A stretch of DNA of 64,000 nucleotides from Paenibacillus sp. PAMC 26794 (GCF_000316035.1 NZ_ANHX01000091.1:1-64000); one strand, 5' to 3'; positions 53,003 through 63,025 are shown, counted from the first letter of the stretch. Notes: generated from the sequence alone by a model not told the origin. Translations and numbers: made by a program.

Positions 53003-56000
53003 ATGTTACGAGAAGAAAGAAATTAATTACACCTTTAATCCTTGCTATTGGACTTGTGATGGTTCTCATTGTTACAGGCGTTTATCATGCTAGTGCAGCA
53101 AGTAGTAAAGTAGTAGTTGTCAGTCCAGATCCCGAAGATTCCAAAAAAATAAATGAATTTGAAGAGCCTTTAGCCTCTCCTAGAGGTCCGACAGGATACC
53201 AAAAAGTACTCAGAGTGTTTGAAGGAATAAAAGAGGCTAATCCAGGGGTGTATTGGTACCAAATCGACAGTTTAGATTGGATTGCAGAAACTACTTTAAG
53301 TGGCGGGAATGTAAAAGCAGATAATGTTATTTACCAAGGGGAATCTGCCCCAAAAGTGAAGTCTGTAAAGGATAGAATTCTTATGGCTGATAACAGTGCT
53401 TATTTTCCAGACGAGTATCGAGACCAAACTGGAGTAACTGTAAGCCCCGATAAGGTGCCTAAACCATATATCATTAAAGCTGAAACTACAGAGGCACAAG
53501 GAACAAATTCGCTAATCACTAAGCTAGAATTAAACCCAGCTAAAACAGCAGTAACATTAACCTCTGACACAGGAAAGAAAAATTCGGAGCTTTACGTTCA
53601 GGATTATACAAAATTTTATGGAAAAAATCCCAAAAATGAAAATAAGTACAGTACCTTATATTTAACGCCTTTAAATATAACATGGCGAAGTAAGTGGACG
53701 GAGCAGAAAAAAATTCGACTTACAGGTACTCAGCGATTAAAAAAAGATGAAGAAGCCAATCTCAAAGGTGAAGTGGCTACGATGAGTCATGGAGCTAAGC
53801 AATTTGGCAACTGGGTAGATATCTCCACTCGTTCGGGTGTGGAATGGAAATCAGATCAGGAAGGTATCGTTGAGGTGAACCCAAGTGGAAAGATTAAAGG
53901 CGTAAGCCCGGGAACCGCTACAATTTCTGTACGTTGGAAAAGCGACGATTCATATAAATACGATCTTATAGCTTACTTAAAAGTCGCGGTGGGTGATGGG
54001 GCAGCCCCACCAGGGGGAGTTGCAGGCTGTACATATACCATCAATCCACCGAATGAGGTAGCCGCACCCGAAACTGCGTTTATGGAACCTGGTGCCCAAG
54101 GGCATATTCTGGCGGATGATCCAACGAACGGCATTCATTTTGATGTCACACGAGGGATTCCGACGTCGGAGCATCTGTACGCCAACACGTGGGCGATGAA
54201 CTATTTGTTCCAGCATACCTTTGGCAAACAGCAAGGCACGATTACCTATGATTGTACCGCGGAACTTACGTATGCCCGGACCTGGAAGGTGGAGCAACCT
54301 GATCTACCGGGACCGGATGGCACGTCTATCCCCCAACCCGATACCGAGGATTCGGATACGGTTGATGTGACGTATAGGTTCAGCTTTGAACGAAACTATA
54401 GCTATTGGAACATCAATAACGTCGAACTGTATTCGATTGAGCAGGCCAAGATGGAGAATTATGCGCTTCCTGACGGGGAGCGAATTACGCTGTATCCTCA
54501 AGGGTATACCCCACCAGACCTGGAGATGGAGCATGACGAAGACGTGGAAATTCATGTCATGCCGCAGGAAACGGGAGAAATCAGCTATGTTCCCGAGGTA
54601 CTAGCGACTGAGGGGTACGAACCGCTAGATGTACCTGATGATACCGAGCTGCTTAAAGGCATGGCCGAAGGCCAAACGGGTCCACCCGATGTGAAGAATG
54701 ATGCGCTGGACTTTACCTGGGAGGGTTCAACGACAAACGTCATGGATGGTAGCACCGTGGTTGAAAATGGACCGGATCCGACGCAAATCCCAGCACCGAC
54801 CAAGATCGGCTCGTATAAAAATACCGGGGAGCAGGTGTTGTATGAAGATCAGCTGTTGATTCCCCGGACACTCTTGAATAAAGCAGATACGGAGTCCACA
54901 GGGGAAATCCAGTATGCCCTCCATCCAACCACCTTGGGAGGCAGTGGAGGAAAAACGTTCTCTGTCGATCCAATCAATACCGTCACCGTCCATACACCAG
55001 TCGTGAACTACTCGCTCGTATCGGATGATCAGCCGCATAATCAGAAAACGGTGCCGAACATGAACCGGTCTGCGCTCATTTTGGAGCGACCATTCACGGT
55101 TCGCATCCCGACCAGCGGACAACATCTGGATGCGGGGTCCTACCCGGGATATGGCGATCGGGATTATGCCAAGTATTATCGGATTAAACAAGTCCGGTTT
55201 CCATTTGACGTGTACAGTGCCGACCGAACGCAATTTTATCCGCGAAACACGTGGATCGATGTTCAGGTACCGGTGCTGGATACGACCTTCTATCTGCCCG
55301 TGTGGGTAGATGAAGGAGACTACCAGGTGGAATTCCGCAATATTGCTGAAAATGCCCCGTCGCATTTCAGTATCGAGCCGGAGATTGATGCCCAGCCCGA
55401 TGCCAACACAGATCTGTACTACCACGCCGCTTCGGACGAAGTCTCCGTAGAGGTCATTGGGCGACTATATGACTTTGAGATTACCGATATCGCCGACTAT
55501 AACTGGGAGCTGGTCTTCCGCCGTTTTAAAAATAGTCTTGCGCCGACCTGGATCAGTTACTGGACCGGCACGCAGGATATCGATGGAGACAAGCGGGGGA
55601 ACAAACCCCAGTTTACCGTCCCGATTCGTCCCGGCAGTCACCCCCTGCAAGGGTATCAGAATGTGGCGGTGAAAACGGGATATCACTTCAAGTTTGACTT
55701 TAAAACGAAAGGCAACATGTTCGGCCCACGAGATGGCATTCGTCTCACGCCAACCTTTGATTTTGTGAGTAAGGATGGAAGTACACGTGTGCCGGTGGAT
55801 CTGTATTACTCCACCAACCAGCGCAACTTTATTCGCATCGGTTCGACAGAAGATCAAGTGAAGCGGTTCGTGATTTTGAACGATCGGCTACGTCAAGTTC
55901 CGTCCGAACAACTACGAGATACAGCGACGTACAAATACAACCGATATGGTGAAATCCATCTGGGGATGATGAGTGAACGAGCGTATCAAGAGTACTATCG

Positions 56001-56499
56001 AGACAAGTTTACGAAAATGAAAACTCCGGTAGGTGGATATAGCCTGCTCTTGATGCCAGAACAACTGCGGACATTTATCGGTCCGAAAACGAATATTCCA
56101 ACGACCGCCAGTGCAGATGTACTTCGTGCGAATGCAGCCATTCAACAATGGTACGGGGAATACAGTTTGCCTGCCGAGCCCTATGTGGTGCAAGTGGGAA
56201 CAAACTTGGCTGAGTATGGACGTACGCATGGCGGATTGGATGCTAAATCGCCAATCTTCCTGAAGGATGGGTATATCGTGGTGAACTTCAACTTCGAGTC
56301 CATTCGGGAGGGGAATTTGGCGGCGCCGCATCTGCAATATATCCATGCCCCGCTGATGAATCAATGGTTGCTGGAAGGATTCCAGCGTGAGGTAGAGGAT
56401 AGCTATGGAAACAGCTTTACGTTGCGGGACGGAGACGTAGTCTTCTACCATGCAGATCGCTCCAGCCGCGATGATTTCAGTGCGCAGGTACCGCATTAA
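52999..56499 (+). CDS. Large surface protein with Big-2-like domain
   Basis: 1166 residues. A signal-anchor (residues 11-32) is followed by 300 residues of AT-rich-coded sequence, a Big-2-like domain (about 290-330: SGVEWKSDQEGIVEVNPSGK ... GTATISVRW), and a long beta-rich part (345-1166) of unknown family; DUF5704 is possible. The start ATG overlaps the SLH gene stop (ATGA), so the two are made together and probably interact on the surface. Composition changes to GC-richer at about residue 335. Confidence 0.65.
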   Translation: MNVTRRKKLITPLILAIGLVMVLIVTGVYHASAASSKVVVVSPDPEDSKKINEFEEPLASPRGPTGYQKVLRVFEGIKEANPGVYWYQIDSLDWIAETTLSGGNVKADNVIYQGESAPKVKSVKDRILMADNSAYFPDEYRDQTGVTVSPDKVPKPYIIKAETTEAQGTNSLITKLELNPAKTAVTLTSDTGKKNSELYVQDYTKFYGKNPKNENKYSTLYLTPLNITWRSKWTEQKKIRLTGTQRLKKDEEANLKGEVATMSHGAKQFGNWVDISTRSGVEWKSDQEGIVEVNPSGKIKGVSPGTATISVRWKSDDSYKYDLIAYLKVAVGDGAAPPGGVAGCTYTINPPNEVAAPETAFMEPGAQGHILADDPTNGIHFDVTRGIPTSEHLYANTWAMNYLFQHTFGKQQGTITYDCTAELTYARTWKVEQPDLPGPDGTSIPQPDTEDSDTVDVTYRFSFERNYSYWNINNVELYSIEQAKMENYALPDGERITLYPQGYTPPDLEMEHDEDVEIHVMPQETGEISYVPEVLATEGYEPLDVPDDTELLKGMAEGQTGPPDVKNDALDFTWEGSTTNVMDGSTVVENGPDPTQIPAPTKIGSYKNTGEQVLYEDQLLIPRTLLNKADTESTGEIQYALHPTTLGGSGGKTFSVDPINTVTVHTPVVNYSLVSDDQPHNQKTVPNMNRSALILERPFTVRIPTSGQHLDAGSYPGYGDRDYAKYYRIKQVRFPFDVYSADRTQFYPRNTWIDVQVPVLDTTFYLPVWVDEGDYQVEFRNIAENAPSHFSIEPEIDAQPDANTDLYYHAASDEVSVEVIGRLYDFEITDIADYNWELVFRRFKNSLAPTWISYWTGTQDIDGDKRGNKPQFTVPIRPGSHPLQGYQNVAVKTGYHFKFDFKTKGNMFGPRDGIRLTPTFDFVSKDGSTRVPVDLYYSTNQRNFIRIGSTEDQVKRFVILNDRLRQVPSEQLRDTATYKYNRYGEIHLGMMSERAYQEYYRDKFTKMKTPVGGYSLLLMPEQLRTFIGPKTNIPTTASADVLRANAAIQQWYGEYSLPAEPYVVQVGTNLAEYGRTHGGLDAKSPIFLKDGYIVVNFNFESIREGNLAAPHLQYIHAPLMNQWLLEGFQREVEDSYGNSFTLRDGDVVFYHADRSSRDDFSAQVPH

Positions 56500-56534
56500 G
56501 AAATAAATGTAACTATTACAATCAGTTACTGGAT

Positions 56535-56571
56535 AGAAGAAATCCTTTAACTAGAGGATTTCTTCTGTTTT
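56535..56571 (+). terminator. Terminator after the large surface protein gene
   Basis: The stem agaagaaatcct/agaggatttcttct is long and followed by gtttt. Confidence 0.75.
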
Positions 56572-56601
56572 ACAACTACATTGATAAAGTGAGGGATGGT
56601 T

Positions 56602-56940
56602 GTGTCCCGGATAATAAAGATAATTACATTTACCATAATGATCGTTGGAGTAATAGGAGGATGTTCTGGAGTGGACAAAAAGGATCAAGAAATTATAGAG
56701 CGTTCGGAGACCATTGCCATTGATTATCTAAAAGAAACTTATGATTTAGACGTGACCATCACAAGGAGGCAAATGCAGCCTAAGATGGCAATGTCACGTG
56801 TATCAATATATGGTTATATAACGGGAAACGAAGATCAAACGTTCATAATATCGATTAATTATGAAACTGGTTTGAAAGAGATGTTTGCGTATAGTCCTGA
56901 ATTTAAGAAAGCATTATTAGTAAAAGGATATAATCTTTGA
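56602..56940 (+). CDS. Lipoprotein, DUF1433/TilA-like immunity candidate
   Basis: 112 residues. The N-terminal signal ends in a lipobox (GVIGGC), so it is anchored outside the membrane. The mature part (AIDYLKETYDLDVTITRRQM ... YGYITGNEDQTFIISINYE) fits DUF1433. In Staphylococcus aureus, DUF1433 lipoproteins (TilA) protect against the T7SS lipase toxin TslA; the next gene is a lipase of that design. The start is GTG 56602 behind gaggg; ATG 56596 is too close. Confidence 0.6.
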   Translation: MSRIIKIITFTIMIVGVIGGCSGVDKKDQEIIERSETIAIDYLKETYDLDVTITRRQMQPKMAMSRVSIYGYITGNEDQTFIISINYETGLKEMFAYSPEFKKALLVKGYNL

Positions 56941-56972
56941 TATTACAGTTAAATGTGAGGTAGGGAGATTAA

Positions 56973-58277
56973 ATGAGTAAGGATGATCTAAACAATAGAA
57001 ATATAACCGATCAGGTTTATCAACGAATGTCCGATGCAGCTTATAACGATTTGGAGAAAGGAATTGAAATTGAAGGTTTAACGGGCTGGGAAGTACTAGA
57101 CCAAAAACACAATTCATCTGGCATGGATGCAGTGACCTTTTATAATCCTGATACGAAACAAGCGGTCGTTGCTTTCCGAGGAACGGAAGGCTCCAGCACT
57201 TGGGATAGAAAAGCTCCTGATCTAAAAGCGGATGTTCTAAATATAGGTCTTCCTGAAATTGGAGCAACGATCAATAGAGCTTTTGACGATCTCCGATTTC
57301 CATTGGAAAAGGAAATTTCTAAAGGAATAGAAGACTCGCTAGGTCTTTCTCAACTTGAGGATTGGCTAGGGGACACTCAAAAAAACATCAGCAAGGGGCT
57401 GCGTTTTGAAAATCAGCTATATGAGGCTGAAGATTATGTGAAGGAGATGCAGAGTAAGTATCCAGACGCGGACTTCACACTCACAGGACATTCTTTGGGT
57501 GGAGCCAATGCGCAATATGCAGCTGTGTATACTGGGATAGATGCAGTAACATTTAGTGCGCCTACCGTCGTCGCATCATTGACGCCAGAAATGCGCAGAA
57601 AAGCGGAAGAGGGAGGTTTTGACCGGCAAGTGATCAACTTTATTCATCCGGGAGATTTCATTGCAAGTGGTATGCTTGGAGGATATGAGCGGCATGTAGG
57701 TTCGACCTTAGTGATTGATTTCAATTATGACGATTTCAACGCAAGTTATGGCCTCAATGCCCATGAAAAATATAACGATACACTGGAAGGACCTTCATAT
57801 CACGATATGAAGCATTACAGCTTCGATGACGATGGGTATATCGATAATACTTTGTATGATGAAATTACGGGAGAACGAGTGAGTTTCTCTCCGCGAAAAC
57901 CTTCGGATCATAACATCCTGGATCATGCACGTGAAGCTTGGGATACCCTATCCAAAGGTTTCAAGTCTGTGGTTAATGTTGTAGGTGGTTACTCGGCAGG
58001 AACCATCGAGTTAACGCCAGAAGAACTGAAGGAGATTGCAGGGAAATGGAGTCGCCAAGCACAGGATATGAGCCGTACCTTCGAGCGAATCCAAAGGAAC
58101 TTTTTTGAATACACCGAGAGCAGTCATAGTCAGCGGCTTGTGCCGATTGTATGGGATCTTCAGATGAGTATTAAGCAGTTAGATGAATGGCATCTGGAAC
58201 ATACATCAGATCTTGTAGATTATATTCAGAACAAGGCGGATTTGTTTATCCAGGCCGATAGTGGAACAGTAGCTTAA
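56973..58277 (+). CDS. TslA-like T7SS lipase toxin, reverse domain order
   Basis: 434 residues. The N-terminal alpha/beta-hydrolase domain is of the lipase class 3 type: VAFRGTEGSSTWD, nucleophile Ser174 in GHSLGG, and IHPGDF and YHDMKHY as likely Asp and His regions. The C-terminal 95 residues (ELTPEELKEIAGKWSRQAQD ...) form a WXG100/LXG-like helical domain. A catalytic domain in front and the T7SS targeting domain behind is the arrangement of staphylococcal TslA. The start ATG follows ggtaggga. The reading frame is intact. Confidence 0.85.
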   Translation: MSKDDLNNRNITDQVYQRMSDAAYNDLEKGIEIEGLTGWEVLDQKHNSSGMDAVTFYNPDTKQAVVAFRGTEGSSTWDRKAPDLKADVLNIGLPEIGATINRAFDDLRFPLEKEISKGIEDSLGLSQLEDWLGDTQKNISKGLRFENQLYEAEDYVKEMQSKYPDADFTLTGHSLGGANAQYAAVYTGIDAVTFSAPTVVASLTPEMRRKAEEGGFDRQVINFIHPGDFIASGMLGGYERHVGSTLVIDFNYDDFNASYGLNAHEKYNDTLEGPSYHDMKHYSFDDDGYIDNTLYDEITGERVSFSPRKPSDHNILDHAREAWDTLSKGFKSVVNVVGGYSAGTIELTPEELKEIAGKWSRQAQDMSRTFERIQRNFFEYTESSHSQRLVPIVWDLQMSIKQLDEWHLEHTSDLVDYIQNKADLFIQADSGTVA

Positions 58278-58307
58278 CGAGCATTGGTAGAAAGGCAGGA
58301 AGATGTA

Positions 58308-58583
58308 ATGAGTGGAAGCAGTATAGCCATGGACTTGGATCAGTTATTACAGGCAGAACAAGAGTTGGATCTTATCCTTAGCGAATTGAGAGAAAACGAG
58401 AGAGAAGCACGAGTATTGTATGGGAAGCTGAACACCTGGAAGGGACAATCAGCAGACAAACTTCGAATCAAGGTGGAAGTGTTCTTTTATCAGCTGGATA
58501 CTCGGACACAGTTACTTCTTAAACAAAAACAGGAAATGTTAGATGCGATCAAGAGAATAAAGGATGCGGATGGAAGCTATTGA
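58308..58583 (+). CDS. Small helical partner of the lipase toxin (WXG100-like)
   Basis: 91 residues, two helices with W-K-G (NTWKGQSADKL). The start ATG 58308 follows caggaag. It lies 30 bp after the lipase, as do the small Lap-type partner proteins of LXG toxins and TslA. It probably binds the C-terminal helical domain of the lipase for export. Confidence 0.75.
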   Translation: MSGSSIAMDLDQLLQAEQELDLILSELRENEREARVLYGKLNTWKGQSADKLRIKVEVFFYQLDTRTQLLLKQKQEMLDAIKRIKDADGSY

Positions 58584-58680
58584 TTGTATAATGAGATTTT
58601 ATTTTTATTTTACATAAAAATTTGTTTTAATTTTGAAATAATGATCTAATCCAAAATAATAAGTAATTATTATGACTATC

Positions 58681-58722
58681 AAAAAATGCCACCTCACGTA
58701 ATAGTGAGGTGGCATTTTTTGT
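58681..58722 (+). terminator. Strong terminator closing the T7SS locus
   Basis: The 17-bp arms aaaaaatgccacctcac/gtgaggtggcatttttt have a 6-nt loop. Confidence 0.9.
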
Positions 58723-58792
58723 GCTACGTTTGTTACGTCTACAACCCCGAAAAATCAATAGACCCGGTCCCTTCATCCAATTATCTTCGAGA

Positions 58793-59218
58793 ATGCTTCA
58801 AGATAATAATCTCCATAGTCATGGATTAGATCAATAAAAAGAAGAAGCAGATGAAACGCTTTCGCAGTTAGCGGATTCACGTCATTTGAGACACTTGGAG
58901 AAGATGATGTGGTGGATTGAAAATCAATTCGATTATGTGATCAGATTGGACCAAATGGCGGCAGATATTCACTTATCCAAATCGTATGCTTACCGTATTT
59001 TTCATCAAGAGATAGATAGCATCATCACGGACAACGTCACAGCTTGAAGGTTGCAGCAATCCTATCTTCTCCTTAAGACAACAACACTGTTATGTGGAAT
59101 ATATTGGCATGCACGCCGGTTTCCAAATGGACCGTATTTCATCCAGTTATTTCGCAAATCTGCAGGGACGAGCCCGCTGTATTATTGGCAACAATTTGAA
59201 CGGTACAGTAAGCATTAA
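58793..59218 (+). pseudogene. AraC-family regulator remnant
   Basis: One continuous frame with an internal TAA (58835-58837) and TGA (59045-59047) encodes an AraC DNA-binding domain: LDQMAADIHLSKSYAYRIFH, then after the stop FPNGPYFIQLFRKSAGTSPL. The N-terminal domain is missing. It is a dead gene. Confidence 0.75.
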
Positions 59219-59283
59219 TATGGTTTGCAAAATAATAGCGTTATTACGTCTCTATACACAATTAGTATTTACCGTTTGAATTG

Positions 59284-59346
59284 AAAAAATCCCGGATGCG
59301 GATTGCACTAGCCAGTTGCTAAATGCGATACTCCACCTCCGGGATT
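59284..59346 (-). terminator. Terminator of the hxlR gene
   Basis: The arms aatcccgga/tccgggatt are followed on the minus strand by tttttt. Confidence 0.7.
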
Positions 59347-59396
59347 GCACATCGGTAACCTTCAAGCTCAATAAACATTAAGGATTCCTCAAGTTG

Positions 59397-59717
59397 TTAC
59401 AGCCACTTATCAGCCCAACGTTCCACGGCGCTTAACGCTCTCCCCAGTTCCGTTCCTTTTCGTGACAACATATATTCAGTTCGAACTGGACGTTCCGTGA
59501 CCACATGGCGAACCACAAGTCCTTCTTCCTCCAATTCCTTTATTCGCTCATTTAACACACGTTTGCTCAAGTCAGGGATATAAGCGTGAATCTCACTGAA
59601 GCGTTTGGGTTCCTCCATCAACGCATGGATAATGAGGGCTACCCATTTTCGGCCAATGATCTGATAAGATTGTTCCACTTTTGTGCATATTTGCTTGGCA
59701 TTCTCATCATCGCTCAT
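59397..59717 (-). CDS. HxlR-family transcriptional regulator
   Basis: 106 residues. A winged HTH of the HxlR type (IIGRKWVALIIHALMEEPKR ... LSKRVLNERIKELEEEGLV), with an N-terminal Cys (residue 11) typical of redox-sensing members such as YodB. The start is set at 59717 because aaaggag precedes this ATG; a longer frame to 59756 adds 13 residues. It is divergent from the second zwf and could sense electrophile or redox stress. Its promoter region contains ttagtatacttat. Confidence 0.9.
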   Translation of the reverse strand: MSDDENAKQICTKVEQSYQIIGRKWVALIIHALMEEPKRFSEIHAYIPDLSKRVLNERIKELEEEGLVVRHVVTERPVRTEYMLSRKGTELGRALSAVERWADKWL

Positions 59718-60132
59718 GATTGTACTCCTTTGATTTAGTATTGCTTGTAATATCATTAGTATACTTATTGTAACCTACTTGTCCACAGGCCATATGTGTA
59801 AAATGTCACATACCAATTGTTCTTAATGTTACCACATAAAGCGTTATCATCAAATAAAAACCCTATAAACACTGGAGTTCACAGGTTCGACACGATTATT
59901 GACGAATTGTGACGACAGGTGTAATATGGGTAACGTTAATTCAAATGGTTACAATTTATAACCTAAACACAGGTTGTGGAGAGAAGGAATGTTCCATGGT
60001 TGAATTCAGGTGCGTTATATAAACGGAGGCAAGGCGGGGAACACACCCACTTATTCCGTCTTTTGTCATGCTTGGATTCGAACATTTTGCAACATCATAT
60101 ACTATACTGCACAGATCACAGGAGGCACTCCA
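59718..60132. other. Divergent regulatory region hxlR / zwf2
   Basis: It contains a good promoter for zwf2: ttgacg (59899-59904), 17-bp spacer, taatat (59922-59927). The 5' leader of that transcript is about 200 nt long. No gene is seen; the frame from 60010 into zwf is not used. Confidence 0.6.
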
Positions 60133-61587
60133 ATGGATGCAATGACATTTGTCCTGTTCGGGGCAACAGGCGATTTAGCCAAACGCAAGATTTACCCTGC
60201 ATTATATAACTTGTACATGGATCAGAAAATGCCGAAATCCTTCTCCGTTATCGGATTGGGACGACGTGAATTGTCAGATACGGACTTCCAGGCCAATGTT
60301 GAAAAGTCACTGCATGAATTCTCACGTCAGACGCCGGAAGAAGCATCTCAAGTTCGTGATTTCATTGGCGCTTTCCGTTATTGTTCTTTAAATAATACGA
60401 AGCCTGAAGATTACACCAAACTTTTGGAGTTGGTTCAACAGCGTGAACAAGAGCTTAACATTCCCGAAAACCGCATGTTCTACATGTCGGTGGCACCGGA
60501 ATTCTTTGAGCCAATCGCATTAAACATTCAAGAAAGTGGCCTGGGTAACACCAAAGGCTGGAAGAAACTGATTATTGAAAAACCATTCGGGCACGATTTG
60601 CAATCGGCTCGTGATCTGAACGAAAAACTGAGCAATACCTTCCCGGAAGAAGAGATCTATCGCATTGACCATTTCCTCGGTAAACCGATGGTTCAAAATA
60701 TTGAGACGCTCACCTATGCAAATCCGGTGATTCAGGCGTTGTGGTCTAACCGTTATATTGCCAATGTACAGATTACGGCAAGTGAGACGGTGGGTGTTGA
60801 AGAACGTGCCGCGTATTACGACCAAAGTGGTGCCCTTCGTGACATGTTCCAAAACCATATGCTTCAGTTGCTGATGATGATTGGTTTGCATTTGCCAAAA
60901 CGTTGCACACCGGAAGAAATTCAATTCAAAAAGCAAAAAATTGCTGAAGCACTTCGTCCGTTGACGAAAGAAAATATCGCTTCTGAAGTTGTCCGTGCGC
61001 AATATGCAGCAGGTGAGCTGCAAGGTTCCTCGGTTGTTGGATATTTGGACGAGCCTGGCATTCCAGCCGGATCTCAGAACGAGACCTATGTTGCCGCAAG
61101 ACTTTGGATCGATGATCCATTCTGGAGCGAGGTTCCATTTTATATCCGTACAGGTAAACGCCTGGCTGAGAAATCCACCCGAATCGTTGTTGAGTTCAAG
61201 GCTCCACTGAAGACCGGTCATGAATCTGAAAATACAACGGAACCTAACCTGCTGACGATTGAAATTGGTCCGGGAGAAAGCATTTCCCTTCAATTAAATG
61301 CGAAGAATCCATTGAACCATGGTGAAGTGGAACCAATGCATATGACCTTCAACTCAGGTAAACGTAACATCCCTGAAGCTTACGAGAATCTGATCTTTGA
61401 TGCGATGCGTGGAGATTCAACCTTCTTTGCACACTGGAATGAAGTGGAGCTAGCATGGCAATGGGTACAACCGATTCAGGAAGCATTCGAAGCGGGCAGC
61501 GTGCCACTGGATACGTACAGTGCAGGTTCGCATGGACCAGAGTCAGCAGATCGTCTGACCGCAGCGGACGGTTACCGTTGGTGGTAA
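60133..61587 (+). CDS. zwf: Glucose-6-phosphate 1-dehydrogenase, copy 2
   Basis: 484 residues. NADP motif FGATGDLAKRK and substrate-site motif RIDHFLGKPMVQN. The start ATG 60133 follows aggaggc; a longer frame to 60010 is upstream of that site. It is a diverged paralogue of the copy at 11554. Here it is followed by gnd and a transaldolase, so it probably serves induced pentose phosphate flux and NADPH supply. Confidence 0.95.
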   Translation: MDAMTFVLFGATGDLAKRKIYPALYNLYMDQKMPKSFSVIGLGRRELSDTDFQANVEKSLHEFSRQTPEEASQVRDFIGAFRYCSLNNTKPEDYTKLLELVQQREQELNIPENRMFYMSVAPEFFEPIALNIQESGLGNTKGWKKLIIEKPFGHDLQSARDLNEKLSNTFPEEEIYRIDHFLGKPMVQNIETLTYANPVIQALWSNRYIANVQITASETVGVEERAAYYDQSGALRDMFQNHMLQLLMMIGLHLPKRCTPEEIQFKKQKIAEALRPLTKENIASEVVRAQYAAGELQGSSVVGYLDEPGIPAGSQNETYVAARLWIDDPFWSEVPFYIRTGKRLAEKSTRIVVEFKAPLKTGHESENTTEPNLLTIEIGPGESISLQLNAKNPLNHGEVEPMHMTFNSGKRNIPEAYENLIFDAMRGDSTFFAHWNEVELAWQWVQPIQEAFEAGSVPLDTYSAGSHGPESADRLTAADGYRWW

Positions 61588-62131
61588 GTGAAACGAAATA
61601 GTGAGCATAAGAGAACACAATAGTAAAGACAACAGTACAATCTGTTCTGCTCACAAATAATCATTTGCACAAATCCAAATTGCATCTTCCAAGTCAGCAG
61701 GATATAGAACGAAATGTTTTATTCCCCTAGAGCTTGTACTCAGGAGCGAGTTGGATCGAATGATGCAAAATACTGATATATACAGTAACTATTACGAATC
61801 ATACCGTTCCAATTTTGCATAAGCCCTTCCGGTTATGTTTGCCGGAAGGCCGTGAAAATTTTTGAATATAGATTAGTGGTTCAGTTTTAAAATGGGTTGA
61901 CTTGAACGCTGAGAATGTAGTGTAGGGGACGAAATCGATTCTGTAGAAGCAAAGCGTTCGCCTTTATCCCCGGATTTTCTCCTATATAGGAGATTCAAAA
62001 AATCTGGGGATAACAGCGATCAAAAGAACGATTCGTGACCGGAACGGATACTTCGCCAAACGTTAAGCACTTATTTTTAATTTTGAACGCACATGAAATT
62101 TAAACATTGTTCATAACAGGAGGATTTTGAA
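61588..62131. other. Structured leader region upstream of gnd
   Basis: No gene. It has a hairpin (cttccgg/ccggaag, 61826-61848) and a large nested stem: ttatccccggatttt (61964-61978) pairs with aaaatctggggataa (61999-62013), and ctcctata/tataggag sits inside. Outer cgttc/gaacg could extend it. It is either a dispersed repeat or a cis-acting RNA. Confidence 0.55.
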
Positions 62132-63025
62132 ATGAAACTTGGACTTGTCGGATTAGGAAAAATGGGATTGAACCTGGGTAGAAACCTGATTGATCACAAA
62201 CACGAAGTGGTTGCTTTTGACTTGAACGCTGAAGCAGTAAATGAAATGAAAGAATACGGCGCTGAAGGCGTATCTTCTTACGCAGAGATGGTGGCTTCGC
62301 TCGAATCCCCACGTGTATTGTGGATCATGGTTCCCCACAACGTAGTAGACGCTGTATTGGCTGAAGTTAGCCCGTTGTTGTCCAAAGGCGACATCATTAT
62401 TGAAGCGGGTAACTCCCACTACAAAGAATCCATCCGTCGCTACGAAGAGATGAAACCTAAAGGCATTCACTACATGGATGCAGGTACATCTGGCGGTATG
62501 GAAGGCGCACGTAATGGAGCATGTTATATGATCGGTGGAGACCCGGAAGCTTGGGCAATCGTTGAACCGGCATTCAAAGATACTTCCGTGGAGAACGGCT
62601 ACCTGTATGCTGGTAAAGCGGGCAGCGGTCACTTCCTCAAAATGGTTCACAATGGTATCGAGTACGGTATGATGGCATCCATCGGTGAAGGTTTTGATGT
62701 ATTGGAAAAAAGTGGATTTGATTTCGACTTCGAACAAGTGGCTCGCGTATGGAATAACGGTTCCGTTATCCGCTCTTGGTTGATGGAGCTGACAGAACGT
62801 GCTTTCTCCAAAGATGCAAACCTCGATGAAATTAAAGGTGTAATGCACTCTTCCGGTGAAGGACGTTGGACGGTAGAAACGGCATTTGACCTTCAAACCG
62901 CTACACCGGTTATCGCTTTGTCCTTGCTGATGCGTTATCGTTCCCTGGAAACAGACACATTCACAGGTAAAGTGGTAGCAGCATTGCGTAATGAATTTGG
63001 CGGTCACGCTGTAGAGAAAAATTAA
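62132..63025 (+). CDS. gnd: 6-phosphogluconate dehydrogenase, short type
   Basis: 297 residues. Decarboxylating enzyme that turns 6-phosphogluconate into ribulose-5-phosphate. N-terminal GLGKMGLNLGRNL, signature EAGNSHYKES ... DAGTSGGMEGA and catalytic Lys in LKMVHNGIEYG. It is the short (about 300-residue) class found in many Gram-positives, without the long C-terminal domain. The start ATG follows caggagg. Confidence 0.93.
   Translation: MKLGLVGLGKMGLNLGRNLIDHKHEVVAFDLNAEAVNEMKEYGAEGVSSYAEMVASLESPRVLWIMVPHNVVDAVLAEVSPLLSKGDIIIEAGNSHYKESIRRYEEMKPKGIHYMDAGTSGGMEGARNGACYMIGGDPEAWAIVEPAFKDTSVENGYLYAGKAGSGHFLKMVHNGIEYGMMASIGEGFDVLEKSGFDFDFEQVARVWNNGSVIRSWLMELTERAFSKDANLDEIKGVMHSSGEGRWTVETAFDLQTATPVIALSLLMRYRSLETDTFTGKVVAALRNEFGGHAVEKN

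Noticed and set aside
54727..55425. 232-codon minus-strand open frame
   Set aside because: Antisense of the large surface protein gene; no motif.
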